A stretch of DNA of 64,000 bases from contig OX485806.1 in NCBI GenBank assembly GCA_950295325.1, positions 57,591,169 through 57,655,168 on the forward strand, given 5' to 3'. Below, one piece after another: positions 53,349 to 64,000 of this stretch. This DNA is from Polytrichum commune. Lineage: Eukaryota > Streptophyta > Polytrichopsida > Polytrichales > Polytrichaceae. Each line of letters starts with the position of its first letter. The first letter of the stretch is position 1. The translations under genes and the position numbers were made by a program. The notes below the pieces were generated by a model. It worked only from the letters and a program-made list of their open reading frames with translations. It was not told the DNA's origin and did not search any database.

Positions 53349-54750
53349 CCCGAGTCTCCTTCGTCCAACTGGAACCGTACACGTTTTTGCTCCGTCTTCT
53401 TGGCTAGTTCTTGTTTTTCCAACTCTTGAAGACGTTGGACCTCCTCAATGCACCCATGCCTCAACTCCTCCTCCTGCCTCCATTCATCATGACCTTTATC
53501 CTTCAACGGTTCTTTCTCACGGAACGCCACTTCTTCCGGTACCAACCTTGCTTTGCTTCTGGTTACTACAGCAACCACAGTGGCTGTAGTCACGTTCGGT
53601 CTTGGGGATGGTTGGTCTTGGTCCGTCCATTTGTGTTGCCCAAACTGTTGGCGAGCTTACTCTCCGGACGGACATTGGAATGCTAAATGTTCAACACTAC
53701 CACATATGAAACAAAATTTTGGTCTATTAATTGGTCTGGGTGGTGGCCACCTATTCCTGTTCAGGTTGTCCCGGTTGTACCTAGGCCTGACTGGTTCCGT
53801 CCCCACAGCATGTATGGTAGTTTGTGAAGGCCTCTTCATGTTGGGTTGGTAGTTTGCACTTTGCGGGTTACCCCAACAATTTTCCGTTTTTATGCCCTCT
53901 TCCACCACAACATGAGCACAACGGATCCAAATCTTTTTGTCTCATGTGTTGGCTCGTATTACCCAAACTGGTAGTTTCTACTGGTTGCACCCCCACCTTC
54001 CAAGGAATTCGATTTCCTTCTGCATCAAAAACACTTTCTTCACAAGCCATTGCCGATTCTTTTGAATTGATCAATGTTTTCTCGGACATACCAGCTGTGG
54101 CTACTCGTAGGTAATCTGGTAGGCCTACCTTAAAACATGTGTTTAACCATTCATCATCTGGACGGTACGTCAGGCAGTTCGCTAGTTTGATCAACCATTC
54201 GTAATATGCTTCCACGTCCTCTGTGTCTCTCATTTTTAAGGCCCTCAACGCCACATATGCCTGCATGTCTGTTTGCACCTTTCTATACCTCCTAGCAAAT
54301 GCATCCAATAGCTTATCCAGAGTACAATGTGGGTGACTATCGGTATAATTTTCACTCCACTTTGACGCATTCTCCCGCAAAGAATATGTGAATAAATTAA
54401 TCAATGCCTCATCGTCCGTATCCCCCATTGTATATGCCCATTTTTTGAAAGTACGGGCTTGTGAGTTGGTGTCCGATTTGGGGTCATATATCGGAAGTGG
54501 TAGCTTGATCCCTGACTTACTAGGACTGACCCTCGCTGGAGGAGCTATTGGTGTTGGCGGGGGTCCTGGTGGGTAGTATCCTGGCCATGGCCAAGGTGCC
54601 ATGGTCGGAGTTGTCTCTTCCTTCCTCTGTCTTCATGCCCTCATTGTTGACCTTCGTCTCTTGGATTCTATTACTGGTTCATCATCCTCGTTGTCATCTG
54701 TGTCATCACTTCCTCCCCCTCCTAGGGGCCCTGGAGGTGCTCCTCCTGGA
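53349..54750 (-). pseudogene. Gag C-terminal half of G3
   Basis: Contains M-A-P-W-P-W-P then a proline stretch, the Gag capsid core with I-K-L-P-L-P-I-Y-D-P-K-S-D and Y-Y-E-W-L-I-K-L-A-N, two knuckles (C-S-C-C-G-G-R-G-H-K split by a frameshift near 53890, and C-F-I-C-G-S-V-E-H-L-A-F-Q-C), then an E/K/Q-rich helix. A TGA near 54628 and a TAA near 53658 interrupt it. It continues from 58807-60474 across the inserted 4-kb unit. Confidence 0.75.
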
Positions 54751-55167
54751 GGACCTATGGGAGCCCAATATTCTACGGAAATATGGAAATACGGAAATAC
54801 GGATCCATTTTCCGTATTTTACCCTGCTCGTATGAGGACAATAGGGTCTCTTAGGGTAAATTAATTGTACTAGGAAATAGGGCGTTCTAAATCCGCCTCG
54901 CACGATAAAAATGATAAAAAGGGGTACTATTACCGGTCCGGCAAATTGGACGAGGACCGTTTGATTATGGTCCAGACCGCTGGTCCGAACCAAGTAACGG
55001 TTACGTCACGTTTACCCAACGGTCCAGAAGTGGAGAGCCGACTGGTAACGACGGTTACAACGGACTTGTGGCGGTTGGGGGAAACCGTTGGTAAACCGTC
55101 GGAAGATGGTTGGCAACCGTTTTCCGTTAAAACGAACGGTAACAGGGGAAGGAAGAGGGAGGAAGGA

Positions 55168-55175
55168 TATTTAAG
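55168..55175 (+). promoter_or_regulatory. TATA box of the 4-kb unit, copy 2
   Basis: TATTTAAG, aligned with 32165-32172 of copy 1. Confidence 0.5.
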
Positions 55176-55398
55176 GGTCCCTTCCTTCTCCCCACTTTTT
55201 CGCAAGAGGAAAATTTGTTGAGAGAATGAGTGGTGAGGTTGTTTTTCGAGCCGCCAGCCGTTGGATTGCTGGGACTCCGCAATTTCTAGTTACCGGTAGT
55301 TGGCTTGCTGGGACTCCGTAGCAATTAAGCGGAAGAGAGGGAACCCGGAGGGGAGAGAATTTCCGTAGTTGTGATAGAGGTTGAAAGAAGAAAGGAAA

Positions 55399-57399
55399 AT
55401 GTCGGAAGCACGGGAAGAGGATCGGAGGGAACCCATCCCGATTCCGCTCAAAGCCCTCATCCCTGCAATTCCGAAGGAGGACGGGGAGCTGCGGGAACTA
55501 GCGGAGGATTTCCGGGTTATGGGTTGTGAGGGTTTGCTCGCCAAACCCTAGAACCTCCGAGCAGAAGATACCCTCCGGGAATTCAAGTTCGAGAGAGGGA
55601 ATCAGTGGCTAGGAACTAAAAGGAGGGATCCGGATAGTTGGACTCCGGAAGTCTGGAATAGGGTTTACGGGTTTTCGAGAGGAATTGCAGAGGGATGGGC
55701 CGGCCGCCGCGATGGCATGTTCTCCGAAAAGTTTAGAGGAGACGCGGACCCGAAGGACGGCTTCCACCCCGGGAACTGCCGGAACCTTAGAGAGCGGAGG
55801 GTATTAGAGTTCCTCATGCCCATCCTTAACCTGGACAAGCCTAAGCGGATCAGCCTTACCATGGCTAACACCTTGTTCGGTGCTATGTCCGGAGTCCGGC
55901 CCGTGAATTGGGGGTTGATAATTCACGAGGTAGTAGGGCGGGCCCTCCCCAATGTAGGCCGGAAACCCTCTTTCCTCTCCCCCTTCATTTTGCACCTCTA
56001 TCAGCACTTTGACTGCATCACGGCTGAGGAGGAGGACATGCTGACTATAGCGGCGGACGAAGTCACCTACAAGCTCCATCCGGAAGTCGGAGACATCGAG
56101 ACGGAAACCTCAAGCGACCCCATCATTCCGGAAGCGCCTCCATCTTCACCCGGAAGTCTGCCGCCGACCCTCGAGAGACCAACCTCTCTTTCCCTTCATT
56201 ATCATCCGGAAACCGGACCCAGCCGGGAGACCACTTGGCGGAACGTGGATCTCTCCACTTGGGACTTTATGGAAAATCCCTTCAAGCGGGTCCAGGAGGG
56301 GCTGGAGGATCTGCAGAACCAGTAGTTCCGGCTGGAACACATCGCCCGGGGAGCGAACCAGGCCCTGGACAACTGCGGACCCGGAAATATTCTCTGGGAG
56401 TTGGCGAAGAGGGCGGACAGGAAAGAGCTCGAGCAAGCCAAGACGGAAAATGCTCACCTCACCGCGCAGGTAGCGGCCATCACTCAGGAGCTGAGTCAGA
56501 AGAACGAGGAAATCCAGAAGTACCACGCGGAGCAGGCAGTGGTCTTTAGCCGGATCCGGGAGCTGGTGGGGCATCCGGCAAAGATCGTCAACAACGCACA
56601 TCTCTACGACCGGATGATGGAGTCCGGAGAACCGGCTTCTGCTAGGCAGGCCCTCCCCATCCTCGTGAAATACTCACGGACGATGAAGGATCTCTTGGCG
56701 GAAATCCAGAAGGTGGTTCCGCCAAGCGGAACACTCCGGCGGGTACTCTATCCGAGTCCGCCTGGGTCACCAACCGGAACCCTCTACGAGGTAGTTGGTG
56801 AAGTCGCCCTGGTCCAGAATCCGCCAACGGCTGCAGGACCCAACCAACAGGGAGGCGGCTCTCGGTCTGCCAGTTCCGGAAGAGCTCCGAAAAGGATCCG
56901 CTCTCCCCAAGTGAGGCGGAAGAGCACCGGATCTGTTAGATCCGGACGAGGCCAGTCCCCTATTCCGCAGACCTCGGACCCCTATAAGGCACCGAACTCT
57001 GGATCGAGAGGCGACTCCGGGTAAGGCCCCTATGACCCAAGCCTCGCCGTCGTCTCCTCCGGACTGCCAAATGGTGAACACATTCCCTCCGCCACCCTCA
57101 AGGGCAGCCTCCACCAGGGATCCGCGGACTACCTCGATCTCGGTCGGACAAAATCCGGAGCAACGCACCAGAAATGATCCTTCCCGATCCGGAGCGTCCG
57201 GAAGGGAAGTACAGTTTCCGGAATACCACGGACAGAAGGAGCAGGGGACTCGGAGGACGAGATTGCCCCTTCTCCAAACATGAGGAGGATGCTTACACGA
57301 CTACAAAAGGCATCGCCGGGAGGGGGCTCATCCGCCGTCAGCGGCCTCGGCAGCCATTCGAAGGAGGGAGCAACTTAGAAGAAGCACCGCTCTTCTTAG
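55399..57399 (+). pseudogene. Protein gene of the 4-kb unit, copy 2
   Basis: Homologue of 32405-34495 with an aligned ATG. Stops at 55549-55551 (TAG where copy 1 has TGG) and 56323-56325 (TAG where copy 1 has TAC), then a small indel near 56990 shifts the frame so that it ends at TAA 57024; the original stop region is at 57397-57399. Conserved between copies: the D-G-F-H-P-G-N-C-R motif, the leucine-rich helical core and the coiled coil with K-T-E-N-A-H-L-T-A-Q-V. The S/P/R-rich tail is the most variable part. Confidence 0.7.
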
Positions 57400-57854
57400 C
57401 TTAAGACGGTAGTTAGATTAGTTAGGCAGAATAGAGATAGGAAGATAGGACTTAGGAGTTTTTGGAAGTTGAGGAATAAAATTCTCCCTTGGGTTTTGTC
57501 AGCGGAAAATCCGGATCTTGATCCGGGAAATCCGGGAGGATGGAAGCAATTAGGGTTTTTTTAGTGGTGGCCGCCTGGGCCGCCGCCTTCAAATTAGGGA
57601 TTTTGGGCCTCTACTTAAGGCTGAATAAGGAGCTGGAGAGGGGTTCCTTCTCCATTGTTGTATTTTGATTGCTCCTACTCTAATGAATTCCTTGATTTCT
57701 CACTCCTTGACTTTCCTTGATTGATTTTGTATACGAATGATTCGGAGATCGTTAGCGGAGGAGAGAGAGCATGAGGGGATAGGAGTTCCGGATAGGACAT
57801 GGGAGAAGAGACCCGGATCAGATCTAGTTATTGCCTTGCGGATCCTCTCTGTGT

Positions 57855-58420
57855 GTAGTGGGAGGGAAACCTCACTATTCCGGATGGTTGAGTAACGTCT
57901 AGGTGGGATAGCCGCTGGGAGGATTGGGTGAGATCCAGAAGGGATCCGGACTTGCACCGTCCGAGATTCTGAAGAGGTCCCACTGCCCTTAGACGGACCA
58001 ATCCGGAAAGTGGTACGAATCGCCCAGTTAGCTCAGATTTAGTAGAGCCCAAGGTAGTGGTAGCCGGATCAATCCGTCAGAAGGAGGAGGGAAGGACCGG
58101 AACAGTTAGGATTCCGGGTCGGAGGCCATCTCCGGAGTGTAGTGGGAAGGGGACCTCATTGTTCTGGATGTCTGGGTAACGTCTAGGTGAGATAGCCGTG
58201 GGGAGGACTGGGTAAAGATCCGGAAGGGATCCGGACTTGCGCCAATCTGATCTTTTGAAGAGGTCTCACCGCTTTTGGATGGGACAATCTGGAAAGTGGT
58301 ACGGATCACCCACTTATCCCGTCGAGTCAGATCTCCGGGTGGAATCCGGAATACTCCGGTCGTTGTAGTCCTAAGATATAATCCGGATTTCCCTGTGTGA
58401 CCTACCAAGACGGATTTGGC
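57855..58420 (+). repeat. Internal 284-bp duplication of the 4-kb unit, copy 2
   Basis: Two imperfect copies starting GTAGTGGGA near 57855 and 58139, matching 34948 and 35233 of copy 1. Confidence 0.7.
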
Positions 58421-58806
58421 CAATCCGGATTGGTTGTGAGGGAATATCCGGATCCCAATTTTATAAGGGACGTCTTCACCGGAAGAAACCAACTATTCTA
58501 GAGGGTAGAACGTAGAGGGGTAAATCTGGACCATAGGGGTGAGTAAGTATTATAATTAGGACCTAAAGATACAATCCGGAAAGGAAAACTCCGGAGGAGG
58601 AAGAGTTTCCAAAAGACCGGAAGGCCGGAAACCGGGGTTTCCGGAAATTCGGCTAAAGAGTGGAAGATAAGCGGGTACGGGGAGTTCTCGACCTCCTACA
58701 CTTCACAGAATCCCTGGACGATACTAGGGTCATCCGGACAAAACTGGATTAGGCACTTAAAAACGCCAATCCGGATATTTTGGTGTTCGTGTGTTCCCAC
58801 AGGACC

Positions 58807-60474
58807 ACCTGGGTAACCTGCACTTGGAGAGGGACTACGCCGGGACGTTCGATGTGGAGGTAGGTGTGGTAACTGACCACCTTGTATTGGGGTATGTGGT
58901 GCATAATCCCCTACCGGTCCCCCCGTTGTTGGATGGAACTGGGAGACGGTGACCAAAGGTGGTACCCATGTGGATGTTCGTGGTTGATGCATGCTCAATA
59001 CCGGAGATCTTGTTGTCCTGGGGTCATAACCATAGGCCAGACGACCAATCGTTACCGTGTGGTTGGTTGGTGCTTGTGTCGCTGGTCTATCGATGTGTGA
59101 AGGGTATCCATTATGGTTCCACTGTCCCTGGGGCTCTTGGGGATGAATGTGTTCAATTCTTCCCAATTGCCCTGTCATATCGTTGAAACTAATCCCTTCC
59201 GCTGCTCCTGTGTAACCAATTGCTTCATTTATGGCAATGTGACGAGTGTGACCTGTGCGACCAACTGGTACGTCATGAAGCAGTGTTGTCTGGCGATTAA
59301 TCAGGTTTGGTTGAGCTTCATGTCTTGGAAGGTTGGTGTGGTTGGCAGCCCCCCATCCTTGACTATAGGTGCTAAGAGGTTGGACAGCTGATTGAACCGT
59401 TTGGGCCAACGTTACTACCAGCTCCCTTGGTGGTAAAACAATACTTTGTGATTGGATAGGTAGAACACTATGTGTGAGGTAATCTTGTTGTTGCTGAGAG
59501 TATGAACTCGGTTGTCTATTTGCAACAAGTTGGGAAATTTGTGTCGACTGGGTAATACATTGCCTACTGCGGTGCAACGTGCTGTGACAATGCCGACACG
59601 GACGTTGGCTCCGCTGTTTGGTTGTTGGTGGCAGCTTAGACAATTTCTCTGCACTAGGCTGGTTGTTAAGAGTAACTTGTGAGAAAAAATCCACAATACC
59701 CACGTCATTGTTGTAAGGCGGGGTTGCATGGCGTGGAGCATCCCATGGGCTTGGTGAGACACCCCATGACCGTGGAATGTTTGGTGTGGTTGGGTGCCAA
59801 CCTCCCATATTGCATGTTGGAGTTGGCCTCCATAGCATGGGTGATTCAGGACGTGCGATACTAGCTGGAATATTAGGCGAAACATCTTCCAGTGGAGATA
59901 ATTCCGGTTCTCGTTCTCTCCTTATAAATGTGACACGTCTTCGGACAGGTGGTTGATGTTGGTTAACATTTGGGCTGAACGCCTCATAAGTAACAGCCTC
60001 ATCAGTTGCCCATGGTATTCCCTGGCCCGTTGGAATGTCCTGGTCCATGGATCCTATGGGACGTACAAAATGCGACGTGACATGATTTCGGGATAGCACG
60101 AAATCAGGAAACTCTTGTCGTAAATGCTCCAGCAAGTCACTGGACGTTCCAAACTTTGGTGGGTCAGATTGTTGTACATGGTCTTCTTGAAGAGATGTTA
60201 AGCCGTCTGGTCCAGCAGGTAAGTTTTCACCTATGACGGGTGACGGAGGTCGGGCGTCCCCACTCCACCGGCCGTACATATGATGATTCCCATAATTTTC
60301 ATACCCTGGAAACAATGCCCTATGCATGGCATCTGCTTGTTGGGTGGTTTCCCTTGAGTTACTTTGGCTAATTGGCCTCTCCGGTTCTGAATCACTCGCA
60401 GATGAGATGTGCGGATCCGTCTGAAGCTCCAAAGCCCTCCATCTGATCATGCTTCTAGTTTGAACACGAGCCAT
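58807..60474 (-). pseudogene. Gag N-terminal region of G3
   Basis: ATG at 60474 (MARVQTRSM) is preferred to the ATG at 60519 because the following basic segment is typical of a Gag start. The ~550 codons are P/S/T/Q/H-rich and low in secondary structure, with P-C-R-H-C-H-S-T-L-H-R-S-R-Q-C, a possible CCHC-like finger (C-x2-C-x4-H-x5-C). No stop until the 4-kb unit, whose sequence supplies the final ~30 codons of the visible ORF. It joins 53349-54750 in frame once the unit is removed. Confidence 0.65.
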
Positions 60475-60845
60475 CACAATTACATAAAATCTGATCGTGC
60501 TAGATCTAGGTGCATACACACTAGTATGTGGCTCTACCTCCAGCTTGACTTACACTTGCAGTGGCGAGTTACCCTTGGACGTCTTCGGACTAAGTAGATC
60601 TGGTTGAGTGGCCACAGTCTGTCCACCAACTCGTTTGGTTGTTGGAATCTTTGCTGCACCCTCCTGTCCTAGATGTACTTCCACGCCCCAAATGGTTTCT
60701 GCCCCTTGCTGCAAGTAAATCACAACCCAACTGTTTCACCAGCCTACACCAACTATATTCCTTGTTCCGGATCTAGATCTATTGGACTATCACCCTAACC
60801 CTAAAATTCAAGAGAGAGCAAATGAGATAGAGTTGCGTTACCATT

Positions 60846-60857
60846 GCATGGTCGCCA
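60846..60857 (-). other. Primer binding site of G3
   Basis: Minus strand TGGCGACCATGC, two nt after the LTR end ATTAACA. It begins with the obligatory TGG, but I cannot name the tRNA. Confidence 0.5.
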
Positions 60858-60859
60858 AA

Positions 60860-62094
60860 TGTTAATGGATTTTCGCACTCCTTCTTTGCTTCATTAACTA
60901 GTTCGCCGCTACTCACGTCCAAGCCTTGCATAAACACCTCCCAAGCTAGTTCCTCATCCCTAGACATCTCCTTTGACGCATAATCCCCAACAACTTCCGT
61001 TTAAGGCTTGAAACATGCCCTGGACACTACCTACCAGCTCACGTTTTTGGCCCGATCAGCCAACTTACAAAGGTCGTTTCCACAATATAAGCTTGGATTT
61101 GCCATCTCTAACCTCCTACCAACCTACAGTATTGTTTTCGGGCCATTCTGACCACTTTCATATTTTCGACCAGCTCACGTTTTTAGTCAGATCTCGCAAC
61201 TTCTGGAGATGGTTTTTGCAAACCAAGTCCGGATCTGACATCTCTAACCTTCTACCAACTTATGGTACATTTTTTAGGCCATTCTAACTACTTGCTCTGG
61301 ACGTCCTCCCATAAGCGTCACGTCCGTGCATACCCACCCTTTCTACTTTCGAATGCATTCCTTGGTACTACATCACAAGTTGTCCGATGCACATTTTCGA
61401 TAACACATTCAATCCCTTTGTCTTGTAAACACTAAGACTATGTTAGCTTCCAAGACGGGTAAAACACCAACAATGAATCTACTCTTCAAATCCCTCCTTC
61501 AACACTTTATTGCTTGTTTTTCCAGGACTGTGGTTCTGTTCGGATTGCAATACACTTCCAGATTGCCACCCGTCCTGATCTAAAAAATCACAAGTATACA
61601 TATCTTTTCTAAGGGTCTAAGTCCTCTCCGAATATGTGTACTAAGACAGCCAAAAGGCTCTAGGACAATCCTTATATACTTCAAAACAACTACCACTAGG
61701 TGGATCAACTTGGTAGGTTGCCACCTTGTCAAACCACTGCAACTAGCTGTCCTGACGCATTCATGCCCTCTGCCCAGTTCATGACCAGCTGGCACACTGA
61801 GGTCATAAAAAACAATCAACTAGTAAAAGACTCCCAATGCCATTTTAGTAACTTTGGACCTACAAGTCATTTTCTGATCACCTAAGTTACTAACCCCAAA
61901 CACTTACTACTACTGAATAGACCATTCAGTAGTAGAATACTAAAAACCAACTAGTGGACGTTCTAACAATTTATTGCATCAAGGGCAAATTTGACGTCAA
62001 CTAGTAAACTAGCATTTTTTGCCCTTTTGACAATTTGTGACCAACTAGTCAATTTTTGATAGCTTAAAACACAGTGCTAAATTCTACCTTAACA
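60860..62094 (-). repeat. 5' LTR of G3 (1235 bp)
   Basis: TGTTAATGG...CCTTAACA on the plus strand. The partner is the solo LTR at 18120-19353, with only scattered differences. The inner edge meets the primer site and the outer edge is followed by CAACCCTCTCG. Confidence 0.9.
61671..61678 (-). promoter_or_regulatory. TATA box of the G3 5' LTR
   Basis: Minus-strand TATATAAG, conserved in the solo LTR; it would drive G3 transcription leftward. Confidence 0.6.
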
Positions 62095-64000
62095 CAACCC
62101 TCTCGCTTCAGTGTCCTAGACTTCTCTTCATCTTTCGCCATGCACATGTGCAATCATCACGTGTGGCAGCCTTAAATTCACCCCCCCCATTAACATCCTC
62201 TGTTCCTGTAAGGACTCAAGCACACGTGTGTTTTTGAACACATTGTCCCCTCAATCCAAAGATTCTCTCAAGGAACCGTAGGCAACTCCAAGACACTTGA
62301 GAGAAGAGTCTGCGACATCATGCTGCTAACTTTCAATAGGAAAGTTCAAAATGGGCGGAGCTCCGCAAGGGAGCAACAATAACTTCGTTTCTCTGTTATC
62401 CTCAAGGAAGGCCTTCTCCTGGGTAGCCATAAGCAACAACTCATCTCGGTGCAGGACCGCATAGTCCCCCACCATGGTCTTCAGATTTGCCAACCCACTC
62501 CCACAATTCTCTCCAAGCACATGTGGTTATCCAATGGAACAATTCACACCATTATTCACGAATTTGGGTTTGACGACCTTAAGCACTGTCATGAGTTGGA
62601 CGGCCGTGAGGCACAACATAGTTCAACCATTTCATGTTTTCCTCTTCACCTCAATCTACTGAATCAATAAACCTTGCTCACCTGCTCACCTCATGTGTTG
62701 CCGTAAGCACAGACAGTGTTGCCTTTTTGCTTGACAATGGAAGAAGGATAAAAAATGAGAGATGTTCTCATTATTTTCTTTTGTTTTCCTTTGTTTTTTT
62801 TAAATTCCATGAAATTCACGGAGACCCAAGAGTTGTTAATCACGTGGCACTAGCCTGGTCAATCTCTATGACAACGTAATGAAGCAATTGCATCACATAA
62901 TCACCCAACTTCTATTAGGGGTGAGATATGATGCAAAGACAAGAGGGATGAATGGAAACACCCCTGTCTATTCCCTACCCAATAACTTATAAGGAAATGA
63001 TGCAAGAACCTTAACGACCCTCACGTATTTGCCAGGAGTCATCTCTTCACACGTTGATGCAACCTTGGGATCTATTTGATGAAAATGACGATTCTTCACA
63101 ACACATGACAATGAATAGAGAACATTATGAGTGGAATGGAGGCCTGGAAATTTGGATCGGAGAATTTAGCTGCCTGGGTTTAATCATAGTAATCTCTTCA
63201 TAATCAAGACCTTGTGACTACGTATTCAAGCCCCCCCAGCAACAACGGGAAAAACAAAATTGGGTTTCGACTCAGGTGTAGTCTAAAAAATACAGCAACA
63301 GAGAAGATGACTACAATATCAATTTCTCTTGCCTAAGATAAGAGCAGTTCCTCATCATTCGTGCTACTCTCACTCCCATTGAGCGAGCTACTATGACCCA
63401 AAGGTGGAAGCTCATGCTACTATGTCGCTATAAAAAATTTCCATCAACCCCCTTGGATGTTAGGCTTTAGGAAATGACTGCAAAAAAAAATCAAATGTCG
63501 TTTTTTTACTATGCCACTAGTGATTGCAAGACCCTAACAACACAATTAATTATTTATCACCGGACCATGCAATTTGTGATGGCGTTTATGTAAGACTCAT
63601 TTTTTTTGTCCACTCTTTACAGATTGTACGAGATTTGGAAGAAGAAACAAAAAAATTTAAACCAACTAACCCATTCGATGGTCTTGCCAAAGCTTACCAT
63701 ACCAAGCACCCAAGGGATGCACTCACACAATTTATCTAATCACCACCCTAAGTTCTCCATTCCGCATCTCCCTGATCCAATGAGGCTTAATTCCAAGAAA
63801 GGACCAACTTGCCCACTTCAAAGAGCATGTATCACTTAGATTTTTTCTACTTCTAAACTCGCTTAATCTATCTTCCGAGCATTTTGCTCCTACGGCAACT
63901 GCCACCTCAACCCACACATACCATGCTAAACCAAATCCAATTCTTATTCCACGACCTGTCTAACTAAGGTTCCAAAAGGTGAGTGCAATCTTAGCTCAGG
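62095..64000. other. Unassigned right flank
   Basis: No convincing gene. The best frame is a 64-codon minus ORF at 62326-62520 (M-V-G-D-Y-A-V-L-H-R-D-E), which has protein-like composition but no recognisable domain or context. The rest is AT-rich with homopolymer runs. It may be pre-insertion genomic DNA next to G3. Confidence 0.3.

Larger units (their letters stand above)
54756..58801 (+). mobile_element. 4.05-kb gene-bearing TG/CA unit, copy 2
   Basis: Starts TATGGGAGCCC (first G of TGTGGG changed to A) and ends GTGTTCCCACA, flanked by GGACC at 54751-54755 and 58802-58806. Taking it out with one GGACC restores the G3 gag frame through a G/P-rich stretch, which fixes both ends. It is collinear with 31783-35861 over its whole length, including TATA box, gene and the 284-bp duplication. 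Confidence 0.9.
48757..62094 (-). mobile_element. Ty3/gypsy element G3, truncated and multiply invaded
   Basis: Minus strand, from 5' LTR (60860-62094) through gag, protease and the start of RT, ending abruptly at about 48757 in array 2. RNase H, integrase and 3' LTR are missing. Three insertions split it: 49327-51416, 52675-53340 and 54756-58801. The CAACC after the LTR (62095-62099) would be one target duplication; its partner is lost. Confidence 0.8.

Noticed and set aside
18120-62094. The LTR at 18.1 kb as the 3' LTR of G3
   Set aside because: Orientation fits, but its inner edge lacks a polypurine tract and it has its own 5-bp target duplication within the satellite, so it is a solo LTR.
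62326-62520. 64-codon minus-strand ORF as a host gene
   Set aside because: Protein-like composition but no domain, splice context, promoter or homologue that I can name; kept only as a remark.

Overview
The window looks like transposon-dense nuclear DNA of a land plant (streptophyte). The grounds are Athila/Tat-style Ty3/gypsy polyproteins with a tRNA-Asp-type primer site, a plant-style Ty1/copia element, a SWIM-finger transposase-like family and short GT-AG introns. I cannot name the species. I see no convincing ordinary host gene, no tRNA or rRNA gene and no CRISPR array.

Layout. 1-9.9 kb: a young Ty3/gypsy element (G1, minus strand) with an uninterrupted gag-pol, two small paralogous ORFs ahead of gag, a primer binding site and a 5' LTR. 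9.88-16.09 kb: a copia element (plus strand) with an intact polyprotein. Its 5' LTR is cut down to 69 bp, it is primed by an internal fragment of initiator tRNA, and its leader is filled with a 120-bp minisatellite. 16.1-20.0 kb: 178-bp repeats, an unassigned stretch, then a 138-bp satellite carrying a 20-bp palindrome and split by a solo LTR of the family that forms the 5' LTR of G3. 20.0-25.5 kb: two tandem copies of a two-gene DNA-transposon-like unit (SWIM transposase plus a convergent small ORF). 25.5-31.1 kb: decayed 3' part of an LTR element ending in a helical/coiled-coil accessory gene, a polypurine tract and a TATA-bearing LTR.

31.15-36.1 kb: an LTR-like insertion that itself contains a 4,079-bp unit (31783-35861) with TG...CA ends, a 5-bp target duplication, its own promoter and a 696-codon gene. 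37.7-46.9 kb: a decayed gypsy element (G2, minus) with eight tandem integrase zinc-binding modules instead of one. 46.9-48.8 kb: a spliced gene fragment with a possible ParB-like motif beside a second palindromic array. 48.8-62.1 kb: another gypsy element (G3, minus), broken in RT and invaded by a 2.09-kb DNA transposon, a 666-bp insertion and a second copy of the 4-kb unit (54756-58801). 62.1-64 kb: nothing recognised.

Most genes serve element replication: Gag and Pol copy and integrate the LTR elements, and the transposase family acts as a DNA element. Nesting order can be read directly. Removing the 2.09-kb insertion or the second 4-kb unit, each with one target duplication, restores the interrupted G3 reading frame. 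Many premature stops are C-to-T or G-to-A changes, as expected for methylated, silenced repeats. G1 and the copia element are the only ones with intact polyproteins.
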